A DNA stretch of 64,000 nucleotides from Platerodrilus igneus (Eukaryota > Arthropoda > Insecta > Coleoptera > Lycidae), in contig JARFIW010000588.1 in the NCBI GenBank assembly GCA_036346225.1, positions 5,647,501-5,711,500 of the forward strand, given 5' to 3'. The notes beneath the pieces were generated by a model. The model was not told where the DNA came from. It was given only the letters and a program-made list of their open reading frames with translations, and did no database searches. This document shows, piece after piece, positions 45,221-55,475 of the stretch. Each line of letters starts with the position of its first letter. The first letter of the stretch is position 1. The position numbers and the translations under genes are program-made.

Positions 45221-46157
45221 AGCAGTAATAGAATTTGAGCAGGAACGTAGAGAAGTAAATACTAGAAAAGGGATGAGACAGGGATGTGTCCTATCCCCAT
45301 TAATTTTTAACTTGTTATTGAAGAGGCAATGGATACTGTCAAATGCAGGAAGATATTTGGAACTACTATGCAGAGACAAAAAATTGATATGCTTAGATTT
45401 GCAGATGACATAGCGATATTAGCATCTAGCAAGGAAGAGTTAGAAGCTGGTCTTAATGAAATGGAAACGGTTCTAGCAGAAAGATACGGTATGAAAATTA
45501 ACAAAAATAAAACTAAAGTACTAGTATGCAAAGGAGGGGAAAATAAATCAAAAACAAGAATACAAATAGGTAACAAGTACTTAAAAGAGGTTAAGGATTT
45601 CTGCTACTTAGGAAGCCAAATAACGCAAAACGGGAAAAGCGCAAAAGATTTAAAACAGAGACTAGCACGTCATGCTACATTTAACAAGAAAAAGCAATTA
45701 TTGTGTTCAAAGACAACAAACAGAAACAAGGAAAAGATTGCTTAAAACATATGTGTGGTGCACAGCACTGTATGGCTGTTGGACAGTAGGAGAAGTGGGC
45801 TAGAAAAAGTTAGAAGTCTTTGAAATGTGGTGCTACAGACGTATGATGAAGGTATTATCGACAGACAAAGTTAATAACAAAGAGGTACTAAAAATGGTAG
45901 GGGAAGAAAGAAATATTGGGAAAACAGTAAAAAAATAGAAGAGATAGGATGATAGACCACATACTACGGCATTAGGACATAGTGCGGAATATATTAGAAG
46001 CAGAGATAGGAAAAAAGAGATATAGAGGTAGGCCTACGTTAGACTACTGCACGCAGATAGTGAAAGATGTAGGTTATAGGAATTTTAAGGAAATGTGTAG
46101 GCTAGCTCAGAATAGAAATCAATGGAGGAACGCATCCAACCAATCCCAAGATGGATA
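45221..46157 (+). pseudogene. LINE-C reverse transcriptase, duplicated palm, and C-terminal domain
   Basis: The duplicated segment repeats RQGCVLSPLIF and, in frame 45329-45745, MLRFADDIAILASS, YGMKINKNKTKVLVC and FCYLGSQITQNG. It is followed by the single-copy C-terminal part (LEVFEMWCYRRMMKVLSTDK, then VKDVGYRNFKEMCRLAQNRN) ending near 46157. The two copies differ at many bases, so the duplication is old. Confidence 0.78.
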
Positions 46158-46727
46158 AACTAATGACGAAAAAAGTAACTGTACTTAAACATGATGATTA
46201 TTACAAGCAATTACAAGTATTGGTTGGGCAATATTCCCGAATATTGTTAATTGTGTGTAAGGATTTACTGGAAAACTATTAATTCGGCAAATATTTAAGT
46301 ATTGGGGAATCTTAGCAGCCACAGGCTGCTTAACCCCCTTTACATACCACTGAATCTCGGTGAAATGGGGCATATAATTAGAAACAATAGAAGGGGAACC
46401 GAGCTGTATATAGGCTTTGTGAGAATTTCTTGTAACTGTAATATAACTGTAATATAAATAAGTGGAGGTACGTGTTCAACCAGTTTTGAGACGGAAAACC
46501 TAATAAGAAAAAAAATAAACGCAGATAAATCTGATGATTATTATAAACAACCACAGGTGATGGTTGTGAGATATCTGCAACTAATGTTGACTGTGTGAAA
46601 AGATATATTGGAAAAAATATTAAATCGGTAAATATTCAAGTGCTGGATACTTGGCAACCACAATCTTACATGTGATTTTCCAATGCTCCACTCGAAGGTA
46701 CTATATTGGCCAGGAAACGAGTTTTTT
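46158..46727 (+). repeat. Two successive LINE 3' tails
   Basis: A segment beginning GATGATTATTA occurs at 46189 and again at 46533. Each follows coding-end-like text (GGAACGCATCCAACCA and GTACGTGTTCAACCAG) and contains a TATTTAAGTATTGGGGAATC-like block. They are 3' untranslated regions of the LINE-C family, the second belonging to a copy with almost no coding left. Confidence 0.5.
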
Positions 46728-47402
46728 TATTATAGCACCGTCGACGCGGTATACGCGCCACAAATGACAGTTGGTAACGATATTACATAATATGAAAATT
46801 GACGCACAAATTTCGATGACGTCACACACTATGCAAATTATGGCACGTAATTACAGAAAATTCAAAGGAAATAAATTTTAAAGGAAACCCCCAAAGGGGG
46901 CACTCACGTGAACATGTAAAGCTTCCTTCAAAATTACTTCATAATGGCGGCGGCTTCCTTCAGGATTACTTCATGATGGCGGCCCGTGGCTTCGCTAATA
47001 TTTCTCGGGTAGGGGCTGCTCGCGGCTCTTTTTCGGGTGTGGGAACTCTTAAGCCAGGTTGCGTCCAAATTCGCTTGCCTTCTTCCTATATGTAGACAAA
47101 TATAAGGTAGGGGAGACAGGTAAAAGGTACGATAATTTCGGAACACAGGAAACCTACATATCAGGAAAAAGACACGGTAAGATACCACACAACCACTCTT
47201 CTTCGCGTTTCGGAGGCAAGTCCTAACGCGTCTTTCGGAAATTCCCCACTTCCTTCTTCTGCCACACGCGTCGACGCGAAATCTCGCGCAACGCACTTCT
47301 GAAGTGACGGAAGTACGCGCAACAAGTCTTTTAAATTTATGGCGCAAAATTCTCACATATTAAAACTTAACCAATGTCTAGTGCCGATTTCGGCACGTAA
47401 CA
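46728..47402 (-). repeat. Solo LTR of the Gypsy-1-type family
   Basis: On the minus strand it starts TGTTACGTGCCGAAATCGGC at 47402 and ends GGTGCTATAATA. It shares with its siblings the GTAGGTTTCCT / ACCTGTCTCCCC region, the donor-like GTGAGTGCC near 46913 and the GTTACCAACTGTCATTTGTG block near the end. It is longer than the others owing to a GC-rich interior. No target duplication is evident, perhaps because a SINE adjoins its 5' end. Confidence 0.65.
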
Positions 47403-47630
47403 TGGAAAATTTGGAATTTTGCCGAACCCTTGCTGTTCCAAGCAAGGTAGGGATCTTTAAGGTGCGTGACACTCACACACGGGACCTACATTTTACCTCT
47501 CATCCGAACGAGGGTGTATTTTTGCGAGAAATGCTGGCCAAACATTTTTCAAGCGGCTCATGTCGGGATTCGAACCCGGAACCTTGGGCGTAGTAGTCAC
47601 ACACGTACCACTGCGCCACGGAGCCCCCCC
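47403..47630 (-). mobile_element. tRNA-derived SINE
   Basis: The minus strand begins GGGGCTCCGTGGCGCAGTGG, with a good RNA polymerase III A box (TGGCGCAGTGG). About 35 bases later comes a perfect B box (GGTTCGAATCC) inside a T-arm-like CCGGGTTCGAATCCCG. A further 150 bases of non-tRNA body follow. The acceptor ends pair only partly (GGCTC with GAGCC) and the anticodon arm is poor, so it is a SINE head and not a working tRNA. A C-run adjoins its start on the plus strand. Confidence 0.65.
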
Positions 47631-47639
47631 CCCTCCCAT

Positions 47640-48190
47640 CGCAACCACTGAATATCGGAGAAATAGTGTATATAATTGGAAAACAATAGAAGGGGACCAA
47701 ACTACATCTAACAAGAAAGAACAGCGCCTATGATCAAAGACAACAAACAGAAACAAGAAGAAAATTGTTGAAAGTATATGTGTAGAGCACAGCACAGTAT
47801 GCCTATAATTTACGGGCAGTAGAAAAAGCAGACCGAAAAACGGTAGCAGCCTTTTGGAATGTTGTGCTTAAGATGTATGAGGATGATAACAAGGACAGAC
47901 ACAATTAATAGCAAATAGGATATAGAAATAGTAGGGGAATAAAGATATCTGTGGAAAAAAATAGGAGAAATAAAAGGGCAGAATACGTTCTAAGGCATTT
48001 TTGGGAATAGCATAGGATATATTACAAGCAGGGATAGGAAAAAGAGATAGATGTAGACCTAGATCAGATAGTGATAGATGCAAACTGTACAAATTTCAGA
48101 GAAATGTCTAGGTTAGTCGGAATAGGCAGCAATGAGAGTACGCGTCCAACCAGTTCCAGGACTGAAGCCCTAATGATGAAGACTTGGCAA
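47640..48190 (+). mobile_element. LINE-C family fragment
   Basis: The segment opens with the same 3' region as 46348 (CCACTGAATATCGGAG, AACAATAGAAGGGGACCAA). It then carries heavily decayed thumb and C-terminal coding (LKVYV*STAQY, AFWNVVLKMYE) ending with RASNQFQD-like text near 48165. Multiple stops are present. Confidence 0.55.
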
Positions 48191-49430
48191 ATCTATTGCT
48201 TTAAAGAAAAATCTTTTATAGGGTATATCATTATAGTAACTCAACTGCATAATTTTGTATATTCAACAGATCCTTAATCAACCTAAAGCGGGTATATGCC
48301 GCCCTTAGTACAGAGCGGGTTTGAAATCCGTTACGTAGAGGGTGCTCTAGGGGTAGAACTAAAGCAATTTGTGCAAAAAATTAACGGATATCTTTAAATA
48401 ACGTGGTGGCAATTTCTCAAAGCTAGGGGTAGTTGCCGCTTTAGTACGGAATGGGTTTGAAATCCGTCGCATATAGGGTGTTCTAGAGGCAGAACTAAGC
48501 CAATTTACGCAACAAAATTTAACGAACAACTATAGATAAGGATATTTTTATTTTTCAAGTTGTTTTAAAATCAGTGGATAGAATTCGTGGCTATCTTCAC
48601 ATGCGTGCGATAATAGAATAACCTTGCGCGACAGATGCGCTCACAAACGTATAATGAACTCGCAAAGTAATTTTTGAAGTCGTAGAACCGCCAAGATAAC
48701 AATTGTTTTAAGTTAAATAATTGAAAGTATACAATGCTAGATGAAAGCATCAATTATAAGGTGATGAAATATAAACTGAGCGTCTTATGTTAATAAAAAT
48801 TGATACATTCTTACGTAAAATAACGACGTTAATTCAAATATTTGAATTAGTATGGAAAATGGTAGCACTAAATACAGTATAATGTAACATAAGAAGTGTT
48901 ACTTGCGAATGAAGGTCTAAAAGAACTGTAACGTAAAATAAAAACGTTACAGGGGAAAGGAATATGGTGTGGTCAAGCGGTTGACCATGAGAAGTGTTGT
49001 ATGGAGGGGATAACAACAGGGTCGTGAGAACAAGCATTTTAAAGCAAGAGTTTTGATTACCGGTTATCGAACAGATCAAACGAGGGTGCGCGTTAATTCT
49101 GTGCAAAGTGTTCCTATCGTGTCATTGTACCTTTTTTTTTAAATTACCTTAACTATTTTGTGTTCCGTAAAGGTGTAGGTTTACTCACTTTACCGCTAGA
49201 ATTTGTGGAAATATAGAAGAAACTAATGCCGTCGACCCTAAGCCTCTGAAGGCTAGCGGAAGCTGCGTTTCGCTCTGGCGAATAAATACATAGGCCTCTG
49301 GCATATTTTTACATTGTTAGCTTTAGCCGTTACGGCAATAATTGCAACCAAAATTGGAGACGTAATAAATTGCGCACAGAGTTATGCAGTGATTGATGTT
49401 GCGGATAAATTTGATAACCATTATAGTTAC
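48191..49430. other. No gene; tandem duplication inside
   Basis: Between the LINE fragment and BEL/Pao-2. Two imperfect copies of an approximately 130-base unit lie at 48296-48420 and 48428-48545 (shared GGGTTTGAAATCCGT and AGAACTAA). The rest is unrecognised AT-rich sequence. Confidence 0.5.
48296..48545. repeat. Imperfect tandem duplication, ~130-bp unit
   Basis: Units share TTAGTACRGARYGGGTTTGA, GGGTGYTCTAGRGGYAGAAC and RCAACAAAATTTAACG-like ends, at a spacing of about 130 bases. Confidence 0.65.
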
Positions 49431-49914
49431 TGTTCCGTTTATATTTATAGTTAATTTACTGTCAGTTATAACATAATTATAGCATATGAATAATTGATAA
49501 AAATGCACAGTGTGCTTTGCAATAACCTTATCTAACCTATGATGATTGATTTTGTTACGTGTTTCAATAATCCTAATTTGCGCGTAAGTACAATGTTAGC
49601 TTGCAGATAAGCTCGCGTCCACCTTGTGGACATTACATGTCATTAGATTTGTCGCGATTCAGCTTTCAAGCTACTTTGTGTTATTGATGTACCGCTAAAA
49701 CTTACTTAAATGTGTGCTGTGCGTCGCAATGGTTTTTGTTAGACAGATACGACCTCCTGTCAAAAGTCTACGTTTTTTACTACTAGTTCTTCGAACACCG
49801 CTAAATCTAATAACTCAAGTAAGTACTTGAAGGTTTCCCCTATTCTTATTGTTAAGTATACATGTCCACTTATCTTACAATATGTGGTTATCGAAGTTAA
49901 CCGCCGCACTAACA
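49431..49914 (+). repeat. 5' LTR of BEL/Pao-2
   Basis: 484 bases, TGTTCCG...CACTAACA. It aligns along its whole length with the 3' LTR, with scattered substitutions and small indels, which suggests an old insertion. Confidence 0.93.
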
Positions 49915-50249
49915 TACATGATCAATTCTCGCCGGAATGTTACCTGCAAGCTCTAAAATTTTTATTACTTTACGTTGTTCGACACCGCTTATCAAGGTAT
50001 AGCATTTATGTATCTTGGTAGTTATTATCTTATAGTTACATAATTGGTTGAAGAATATTTGAATTTGGTCTTTAACTTATTTGTAGTGTTTAATTTGGTT
50101 TTTCATATAAAGCGCGGTAATCAATACTAATTGTTTGCTTTATATTAGTGCATACGTTAAAGTTTCCTTTTGCTTTAGCATATTTTTCCCGCTTGTATTT
50201 CTTCGCTTTCGCTTTAGTAATTTCTAACCATAGCAAACAGACTTAAAAA

Positions 50250-51100
50250 TGCGTATTTTATAAGAAACTCGCAAATTAACTCCCTTCAGGAGATTTTTGA
50301 AATCGCTAATAAGACTGTAGTTGAACCCAGTATTTTAGAACTCTTCCGGGCTCAATACACGTCGATCAACACGATTAAGGAAAACTTTTTTGAACAACAT
50401 AATTTCATTATTGGTGAAATCGCTTCGGCTGATCGATTTGATAGTCTGGTTCAGTATAATGACGACCTTTCCGACATCGATAAATTTTTCTATCTCCAGT
50501 CCGCTTTGAAAAATTCCGCATTACTTACCATTAAAAATTTTGATCTAACCGCCTCAAATTCTCCCTTGCATATAATAAAATTCGCGAATTTGCAATATTC
50601 GCCGCATCACTTCTGCTCTTTGGAAAAATTTTGAAAATCATCAAAATTGAATTCTGACCACCCATCAGGTTTGCAAAAATTAGTAGACACTTTTACCGAT
50701 AACTTACAAGCCCTTAAGAAGTTTGATTTGCCTGTATAGGAATAGGACTTTATCCTGGTGCAAATGATCCTAAATCGCCTGGATGTGCACATTGCTCGCA
50801 ATTTTGAGTTGCATCAGGATCCCTCTTCTATCCCATCCTATGCAGAATTAGTTGCTTATCTGGAAAAAAACGTGTAAATCTTTATCGAATTTGTCTGTAA
50901 ATCATAGAATCGATTTAAACAAAGTTATTCATTCCAGCAACCTGTGTAAGTCTCGATTCGCCGTTTCCATGTTAGTTCAGACGAAGCCTAATGTTAATAT
51001 TTGTTTGCTTTGCAATCAAGATCACAATCTTTATCGCTGTAATGATTTCGTCAAGCTTTCTTCACAAGATCGCTACAACTTTACATAAAACCAACATCTT
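50250..51100 (+). pseudogene. BEL/Pao-2 gag
   Basis: The reading frame shows the DUF1759-like core FEIANKTVVEPSILELFRAQ, FDSLVQYNDDLSDIDKFFYL and QSALKNSALLTIKNFDLTAS, then, after stops, ILNRLDVHIARNFELHQDP, SYAELVAYLEKN and a zinc knuckle ICLLCNQDHNLYRCNDFVKL. A further knuckle-like Cys run follows near 51100-51180 (CINCFSNSYILNKCKS). Several stops show decay. Confidence 0.8.
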
Positions 51101-51329
51101 TGCATAAATTGCTTTAGCAATTCTTACATTTTAAATAAATGCAAGTCTATTTTTTTATGCCGCCAATGCAAACAACGTCATCATTCCTTATTGCATTTCA
51201 ACCGCGTTTTGTCTAAACCCGTTTTTGCTGCTACTAATCGGGCTCGCATGAGCCCGGACACCGCCGCCTCTAAGGTTTCACCGTCTATTAGTTCCGCTAT
51301 TTAAGACCGCTACTTCGTTTAGCTGTAGT

Positions 51330-51720
51330 GGTCCATCAACTTCGAATGTCGTTTTATTTAATTCCTCAGCTAAAACCTCCGTCGTTTTACTTTCCACCGT
51401 TCAAGTGGAAATTGCCGATTGCTCTGGTTCTTTCCAAAAATTTCCCAGTTTACCCGATTCGGGCAGCATGACTCCTTTTATTTCGCAAAATTGTGTGAAA
51501 CGTTTAGGTTTTCGTACTATTCCACATTCCCTTACTTTAGTGGTTTAGGCTCCATGTGCTCTGCAGCTCTGCATGGCGCTGTCGCCGTCTCGCTCAAACC
51601 AAGAGGTGTTCCTTCAACGATAATTAATTTTCAAGCTGTAGTACTTCCCAAAATTTGTGAAACCTGTTGCATATGCAACCTGTTGTTAGTGGGTCTCATT
51701 CAGACATTTCTTATTACATC
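51330..51720 (+). pseudogene. BEL/Pao-2 protease region
   Basis: A decayed retropepsin is visible: VEIADCSGSFQKFPSLPDSG with the DSGS motif near 51460, then MTPFISQNCVKRLGF. Frame changes follow, and the region runs quickly into the reverse transcriptase. The usual long protease-to-RT connector is missing, so there is an internal deletion here. Confidence 0.7.
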
Positions 51721-52766
51721 CCGCATCATTGCGTTGTGAAACCCGAAAGCATAAGTACGAAATTACGCGTTGTTTTCAATGCTTCCGCTAAAACTCTGTT
51801 TCAATCATCCTTTAACGATCACTTGTTTGTTGGGCCGAAACTGCAACCAGATATTACCGCAATTTTGATACAATTTCGTTTACAGTCTTATGTTGTCTCT
51901 GCCGATATTCGTCAGATGTACAGACAAATTCTTGTAAATCCCGCTCAGTGTAACTATCAACGAATTGTTTGGCGCTTCTCCCTGAGGAGCTCATTCAGGA
52001 TTTTCAATTAAATACCGTTACGTATGGAATCAATTGTGCTCCCTTTCTTGCCATACGCACGCTTCTGCAGTTGGCCGTAGACGAAGGGAATTCTTATCCG
52101 TTAGCCGCTTTCGCTCTTCGCTACTATACTTATATTGATGACATCGCTACTGGTGGAGATTCTATGGAATCAATCCTCGACTTACGTAATCAACTAATTG
52201 CTCTTTTAAAACTTGGTGGTTTCGAATTTCATAAATGGTCAAGTAACCATTCCGAATTATTAAAAGATCTTTCCGCTACGCAATAATTCGCGCAACCCCA
52301 CTCCTTTGAGGATCCTGATACTCAACTCCTAAAAGTTCTAGGTCTTCAATGGAACTCCACCTCAGATAATTTTTGTTTGTTCACCCACTAAGTACCTCCT
52401 GTACCAAGCGCAACCTACTTTCTAACTTAGTCCGTATTTTCGAACCCATGGAACATTTATCCCCCCTTACTTTCCTGGTAAAAACTTAATTCAACGTTTA
52501 CTGTCTTTAAAATTAAAATGTGATGCTCCCCTCCTCCTGACTTCCTCCGTTTGTGCGAAAGATACTTGTATGAGTTACCGCTTCTTTAGGATTTCGCTTT
52601 ACCCTGCTAATCCTGCCACAGTTTACTACATGCGAAGTTCACTGCTTTGCTGACGCTTCCGAATATGGATACTGTGCTGTTGTTCATTTTCGCTTTGTTA
52701 CCCCTTCCACCGTTGAGGTTCGCTTAGTGTGCGCCAAGTTTAAAGTCGCTCCTCTTCGAACAATCT
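51667..52766 (+). pseudogene. BEL/Pao-2 reverse transcriptase and start of RNase H
   Basis: The frame 51667-52011 has PHHCVVKPESISTKLRVVFN and VVSADIRQMYRQILVNPAQC. The next frame (51969-52286) has the catalytic box YYTYIDDIATGGDSMESI. Decayed thumb text follows. Near 52630-52760 comes the RNase H opening EVHCFADASEYGYCAVVHF (by shifted frames) and AKFKVAPLRTISLPRF, where the Penelope-like element has inserted. Confidence 0.83.
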
Positions 52767-52773
52767 CTTTACC

Positions 52774-52785
52774 CAGGTTCAAATT
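52774..52785. repeat. Target-site duplication of the Penelope-like insertion, left copy
   Basis: CAGGTTCAAATT here corresponds to CAGGCTCGAATT at 55064-55075 (10 of 12 identical). Both encode the RLEL-type block of RNase H, which shows that this host segment has been duplicated. Confidence 0.7.
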
Positions 52786-52834
52786 ATAATTATTTATACT
52801 TCCGGGTTTGGACCGTGTCATTTTATAAATTAAG

Positions 52835-52872
52835 GTCGACGTTTCGCCCACTTTTATAAGAGGCTTCATCAG
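52835..52872 (-). ncRNA. Hammerhead-ribozyme-like motif in the left PLE arm
   Basis: The minus strand reads CTGATGA, then a GCC...GGC-capable helix around a TTATAAAA loop, then GAAACGTC. CUGAUGA and GAAA are the conserved core of hammerhead ribozymes, which are known in Penelope-element termini. The helix II base next to the core does not pair perfectly, so activity is uncertain. Confidence 0.5.
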
Positions 52873-53092
52873 GACAAGAAAATAAATAATAAAATAAAAA
52901 TAATAAAGATAAGAATAATAATAATAAATAGACAAGTTAAAGTATAAAGAGAAGAGTTACTCCTGAACTAGCAAACTCACTAGCCCATTTAAAGCCAAAA
53001 CGTGTCTTGTGGCGAAGTAACTGGCGAAAGTAGCGAAAGTGGGGGTTTATATAGGGCGAGTACTTGATCCATGAGCGGAGTGTCGTAGCGGA

Positions 53093-53618
53093 TCAGTGAA
53101 CGTCACGGTTCCGCTGTTGTGAACATAGGTTTGTTTTCCAAATAGGGGAAAGATAGTAGCCATCGTCTTTGTTTAGATTATTAGAATTTTTATTGATTTC
53201 TATGGATTCTATAATTTTTCTATTGTAGAAAAATGGAATTTTGGCAATTAGTTTCGTCTTGTCAAAGTTAATGGTATGGCCTGTTTCATACTGGTGTTCA
53301 ACCACCGCTGAGCGATTATCCTGGCTTGTTCTTAAGCATCGCTTATGCTCGTTTAGTCTAGTCTGTACTGACCGTCCTGTTTCTCCTGTGTTCTCTGCAA
53401 GGTATACTATATACTCCTGGGGCTTTAAGACTATTTTCGGAATCTTTTGGGATTGGTAATATTTGTGAAATTTTATTAGTGGGTTTATAAATTGTTTTGA
53501 TATTGTGTTTACGTAGAATTTTGCCAACTCGGTCTGTTACTCTGTGTATATATGGAACGATTGCTAAAGATTGTGTATCGGGATTACAGCGTGGTTTGAG
53601 GGTTCGTGTAGGATGCAC
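53093..53618 (-). pseudogene. PLE GIY-YIG endonuclease and linker
   Basis: The linker frame (53618-53358) contains NPDTQSLAIVPYIHRVTDRV and IYKPTNKISQI, then the overlapping frame shows YIVYLAENTGETGRSVQTRL (GIY-YIG region, with the Tyr-Ile-Val-Tyr block), NEHKRCLRTSQDNRSAVVEH and GHTINFDKTKLIAKIPFFYN, ending KDDGYYLSPIW. This nuclease nicks the target during integration. One frame break near 53400 separates linker and nuclease. Confidence 0.88.
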
Positions 53619-53724
53619 ATGCCGGTTTATTACTCTGTCGATATCTGAGTTATGATAGCCGTTTTTTATAAGACTAGTTTTAAGATGGGCCAGTTCATTA
53701 GATTAGTGTTCTGGTTGTGAAATC

Positions 53725-54405
53725 TTAATTGCACGGTGGACTAGAAAGTTGATTACCGATGATTTTTGTGAGGGATGATGATGTGATGACGCATGTAGGT
53801 ATCTGTCTCTGTGTGTGTGTGCGTGTGTGTGCGTGTGTGTGTGTGGGTTTTCGATATACAGAATGACTTAGTCGTCCGTTAGGTTGGCGCTCCATCATAA
53901 CGTCAAGGAATGGCAGAGTTCCGTTCTTTTCAATTTGTATAGTGAACTTAATATCTATATGTTGATTGTTTATGTGATCTAGAAAATTATTGAGCGTTTG
54001 ATGTCCATGGGGCCAGATTACAAAAGTGTCATCTACATAACGGAGCCAAGTTTTTGGTTTAAGGTATGTGGATTCTAGAGCCATGGATTCCAAAGACTCC
54101 ATGAATATATTTGCCACAATAGGGGACAGAGGTGAGCCCATTGGTGTGCCCGAAGTTTGTTTGTAGAATTGTCCGTCGAAAACAAAATAGGTAGAAGCTA
54201 AACATTTTTCTATGAACGTGGCCAAGTACTCAAATTCGTTTTCTTGAGGCAGGAGTTGTTTAATAATGGAGACAGTATCTATGACAGATACGTTTATAAA
54301 TAGGGATATTACGTTAAAACTGACTAGTATATTATTAGGGCCTAGCTCAATATTTGCAATTAGCTCTATGAAATGAGTAGAGTTTAAAACATTAGTAGGG
54401 GTTTA
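53725..54405 (-). pseudogene. PLE reverse transcriptase (N-terminally truncated)
   Basis: The main frame (54225-53725) has FYKQTSGTPMGSPLSPIVAN, the catalytic box WLRYVDDTFVIWPHG and NGTLPFLDVMMERQPNGRLS, as in Penelope reverse transcriptases. Upstream in the same sense, to about 54405, ANIELGPNNILVSFNVISLF is recognisable. Everything N-terminal is missing, replaced by the inverted arm. A Thr-His repeat encoded by a (TG)n microsatellite interrupts the protein near 53810-53845. Confidence 0.88.
53808..53846. repeat. (TG)n microsatellite inside the PLE reverse transcriptase
   Basis: TGTGTGTGTGCGTGTGTGTG-type sequence of about 38 bases, which the minus-strand frame translates as THTHAHTRTHTQ. 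Confidence 0.9.
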
Positions 54406-55063
54406 GTATACATAGGAGAAACAGGGCGGTCAATACAGATTAGACTAAACGAGCATAAGCGATGCCTAAAAACAAGCCAGTACAATCGCTCAGCGGTGGC
54501 CGAACACCAATATGAAACAGGCCATACCATTAACTTTGACAAGACCAAACTAATTGTCAGAATTCCATTTTTCTACAATAGAAAAATTAGAGAATCCATA
54601 GAAATCAATAAAAATTCTAATAATCTAAACAAAGACGATGGCTACTACCTTTCCCCTATTTGGAAAACAAGCCTATGTTCACAACAACGGAATCGTGACG
54701 TTCACTGATACGCTACGACACTCCTCTCTATTCATGATCATTTATGCATCAAGTTCTCCCCCTATATAAACCACTACATTCGCTACTTTCGCCAGTTACT
54801 TCGCCACAAGACACCTTTTGGCTTTGAATGGGCTAGTGGTCTGCTAGTTCAGGAGTGACTATTCTCTTTACACTTTAACTTGTCTATTTAATATTATCAT
54901 TCTTATCTTTATTATTTTTATATTTTTATTTTATTATTTATTTTCTTGTCCTGATGAAGCCCCTTACAAAAGTGGACAAAACGTCGACCTTAATTTATAA
55001 AATGACACGGTCCAACCCGGAACCATAAATAATTATAATGGCTCCGGCCATGAAAGCCTCCGA
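54400..55063 (+). pseudogene. Inverted second PLE 3' arm with GIY-YIG end
   Basis: Plus-strand translation gives YIGETGRSIQIRLNEHKRCL, AEHQYETGHTINFDKTKL and NKDDGYYLSPIWKTSLCSQQ, nearly identical to the minus-strand nuclease in the left arm. The hammerhead-like motif at 54951-54988 has AAAACGTC in place of GAAACGTC, so its core is mutated. The last 25 bases (55039-55063) have no counterpart in the left arm. Confidence 0.85.
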
Positions 55064-55475
55064 CAGGCTCGAATTGTTAGCCGCCGCATTGGAATCCAAA
55101 TTATTAATTTTTGTCCGCAAAACCTTTGATTCTAACCTTACCTTTCATAAAGTTTACTGTTGGTCTGACTCCATGGTAGTACTTTCGCGGATTCGTTCCC
55201 CGCCACAGCGTTGGAAGACTTTCGTCGTTAATCGTATTGCTACATTCAGGAAAACACGTTTCACGCCTCTTGGCATTACATCCCCTCTACCGAGAACTTT
55301 GCCAATGTCGGGTCACGTGGTTTACTCCCTACCGACTTGTGCCAATGTTCTTTACGGTGGGTGGCTTTACCAACCTTGTTCCCGTCCTTCGAAACTTACA
55401 GTTCAAATATTCCGCCTTCGGATACTCCTGAAGTTCTCACTGAACAACGCTCTATCGTTTTATCCGCTGTCGTAA
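55064..55475 (+). pseudogene. BEL/Pao-2 RNase H, part after the PLE
   Basis: It resumes DRLELLAAALESKLLIFVRK, VYCWSDSMVVLSRIRSPPQR and WKTFVVNRIATFRKTRF, the typical BEL/Pao RNase H end (compare 36900 in BEL/Pao-1). The frame shifts at about 55240, where the alternative frame gives the expected HVPSTENFADCGSRG-type block. Confidence 0.83.

Larger units (their letters stand above)
43795..46157 (+). mobile_element. LINE-C: 5'-truncated copy of the LINE-A family with an internal tandem duplication
   Basis: The copy begins in the linker before the reverse transcriptase (KTDKAYKLIRINFRDIKPY) and reaches the 3' end of the coding region (about 46157). A segment of about 650 bases covering the palm and thumb occurs twice in tandem (44573-45180 and 45221-45790). 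It is closer to LINE-B than to LINE-A in sequence. Confidence 0.8.
52786..55063 (-). mobile_element. Penelope-like element (PLE) with inverted 3' arms
   Basis: The element is 2.28 kb long and encodes on the minus strand the core of a Penelope reverse transcriptase and a GIY-YIG endonuclease. A second, inverted copy of the endonuclease end and 3' terminus lies on the plus strand at about 54400-55038. The arms match from ATAATTATTTATA/TAAATAATTAT inwards for over 600 bases. Inverted or tandem partial copies are typical of PLE insertions. The element is flanked by an imperfect 12-bp target duplication in the BEL RNase H gene. Confidence 0.85.

Noticed and set aside
46728..47402. Target duplication around this solo LTR
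   Set aside because: The right flank TGGA has no match at the left border, and the border itself is uncertain in a T-rich stretch.
47560..47632. Possible tRNA gene
   Set aside because: The A and B boxes are good, but the acceptor stem pairs for only about five bases, the anticodon arm is poor and a SINE body follows directly.
49915..49940. Primer-binding site of BEL/Pao-2
   Set aside because: The sequence after the LTR does not begin with TGG and matches no tRNA end that I recognise.
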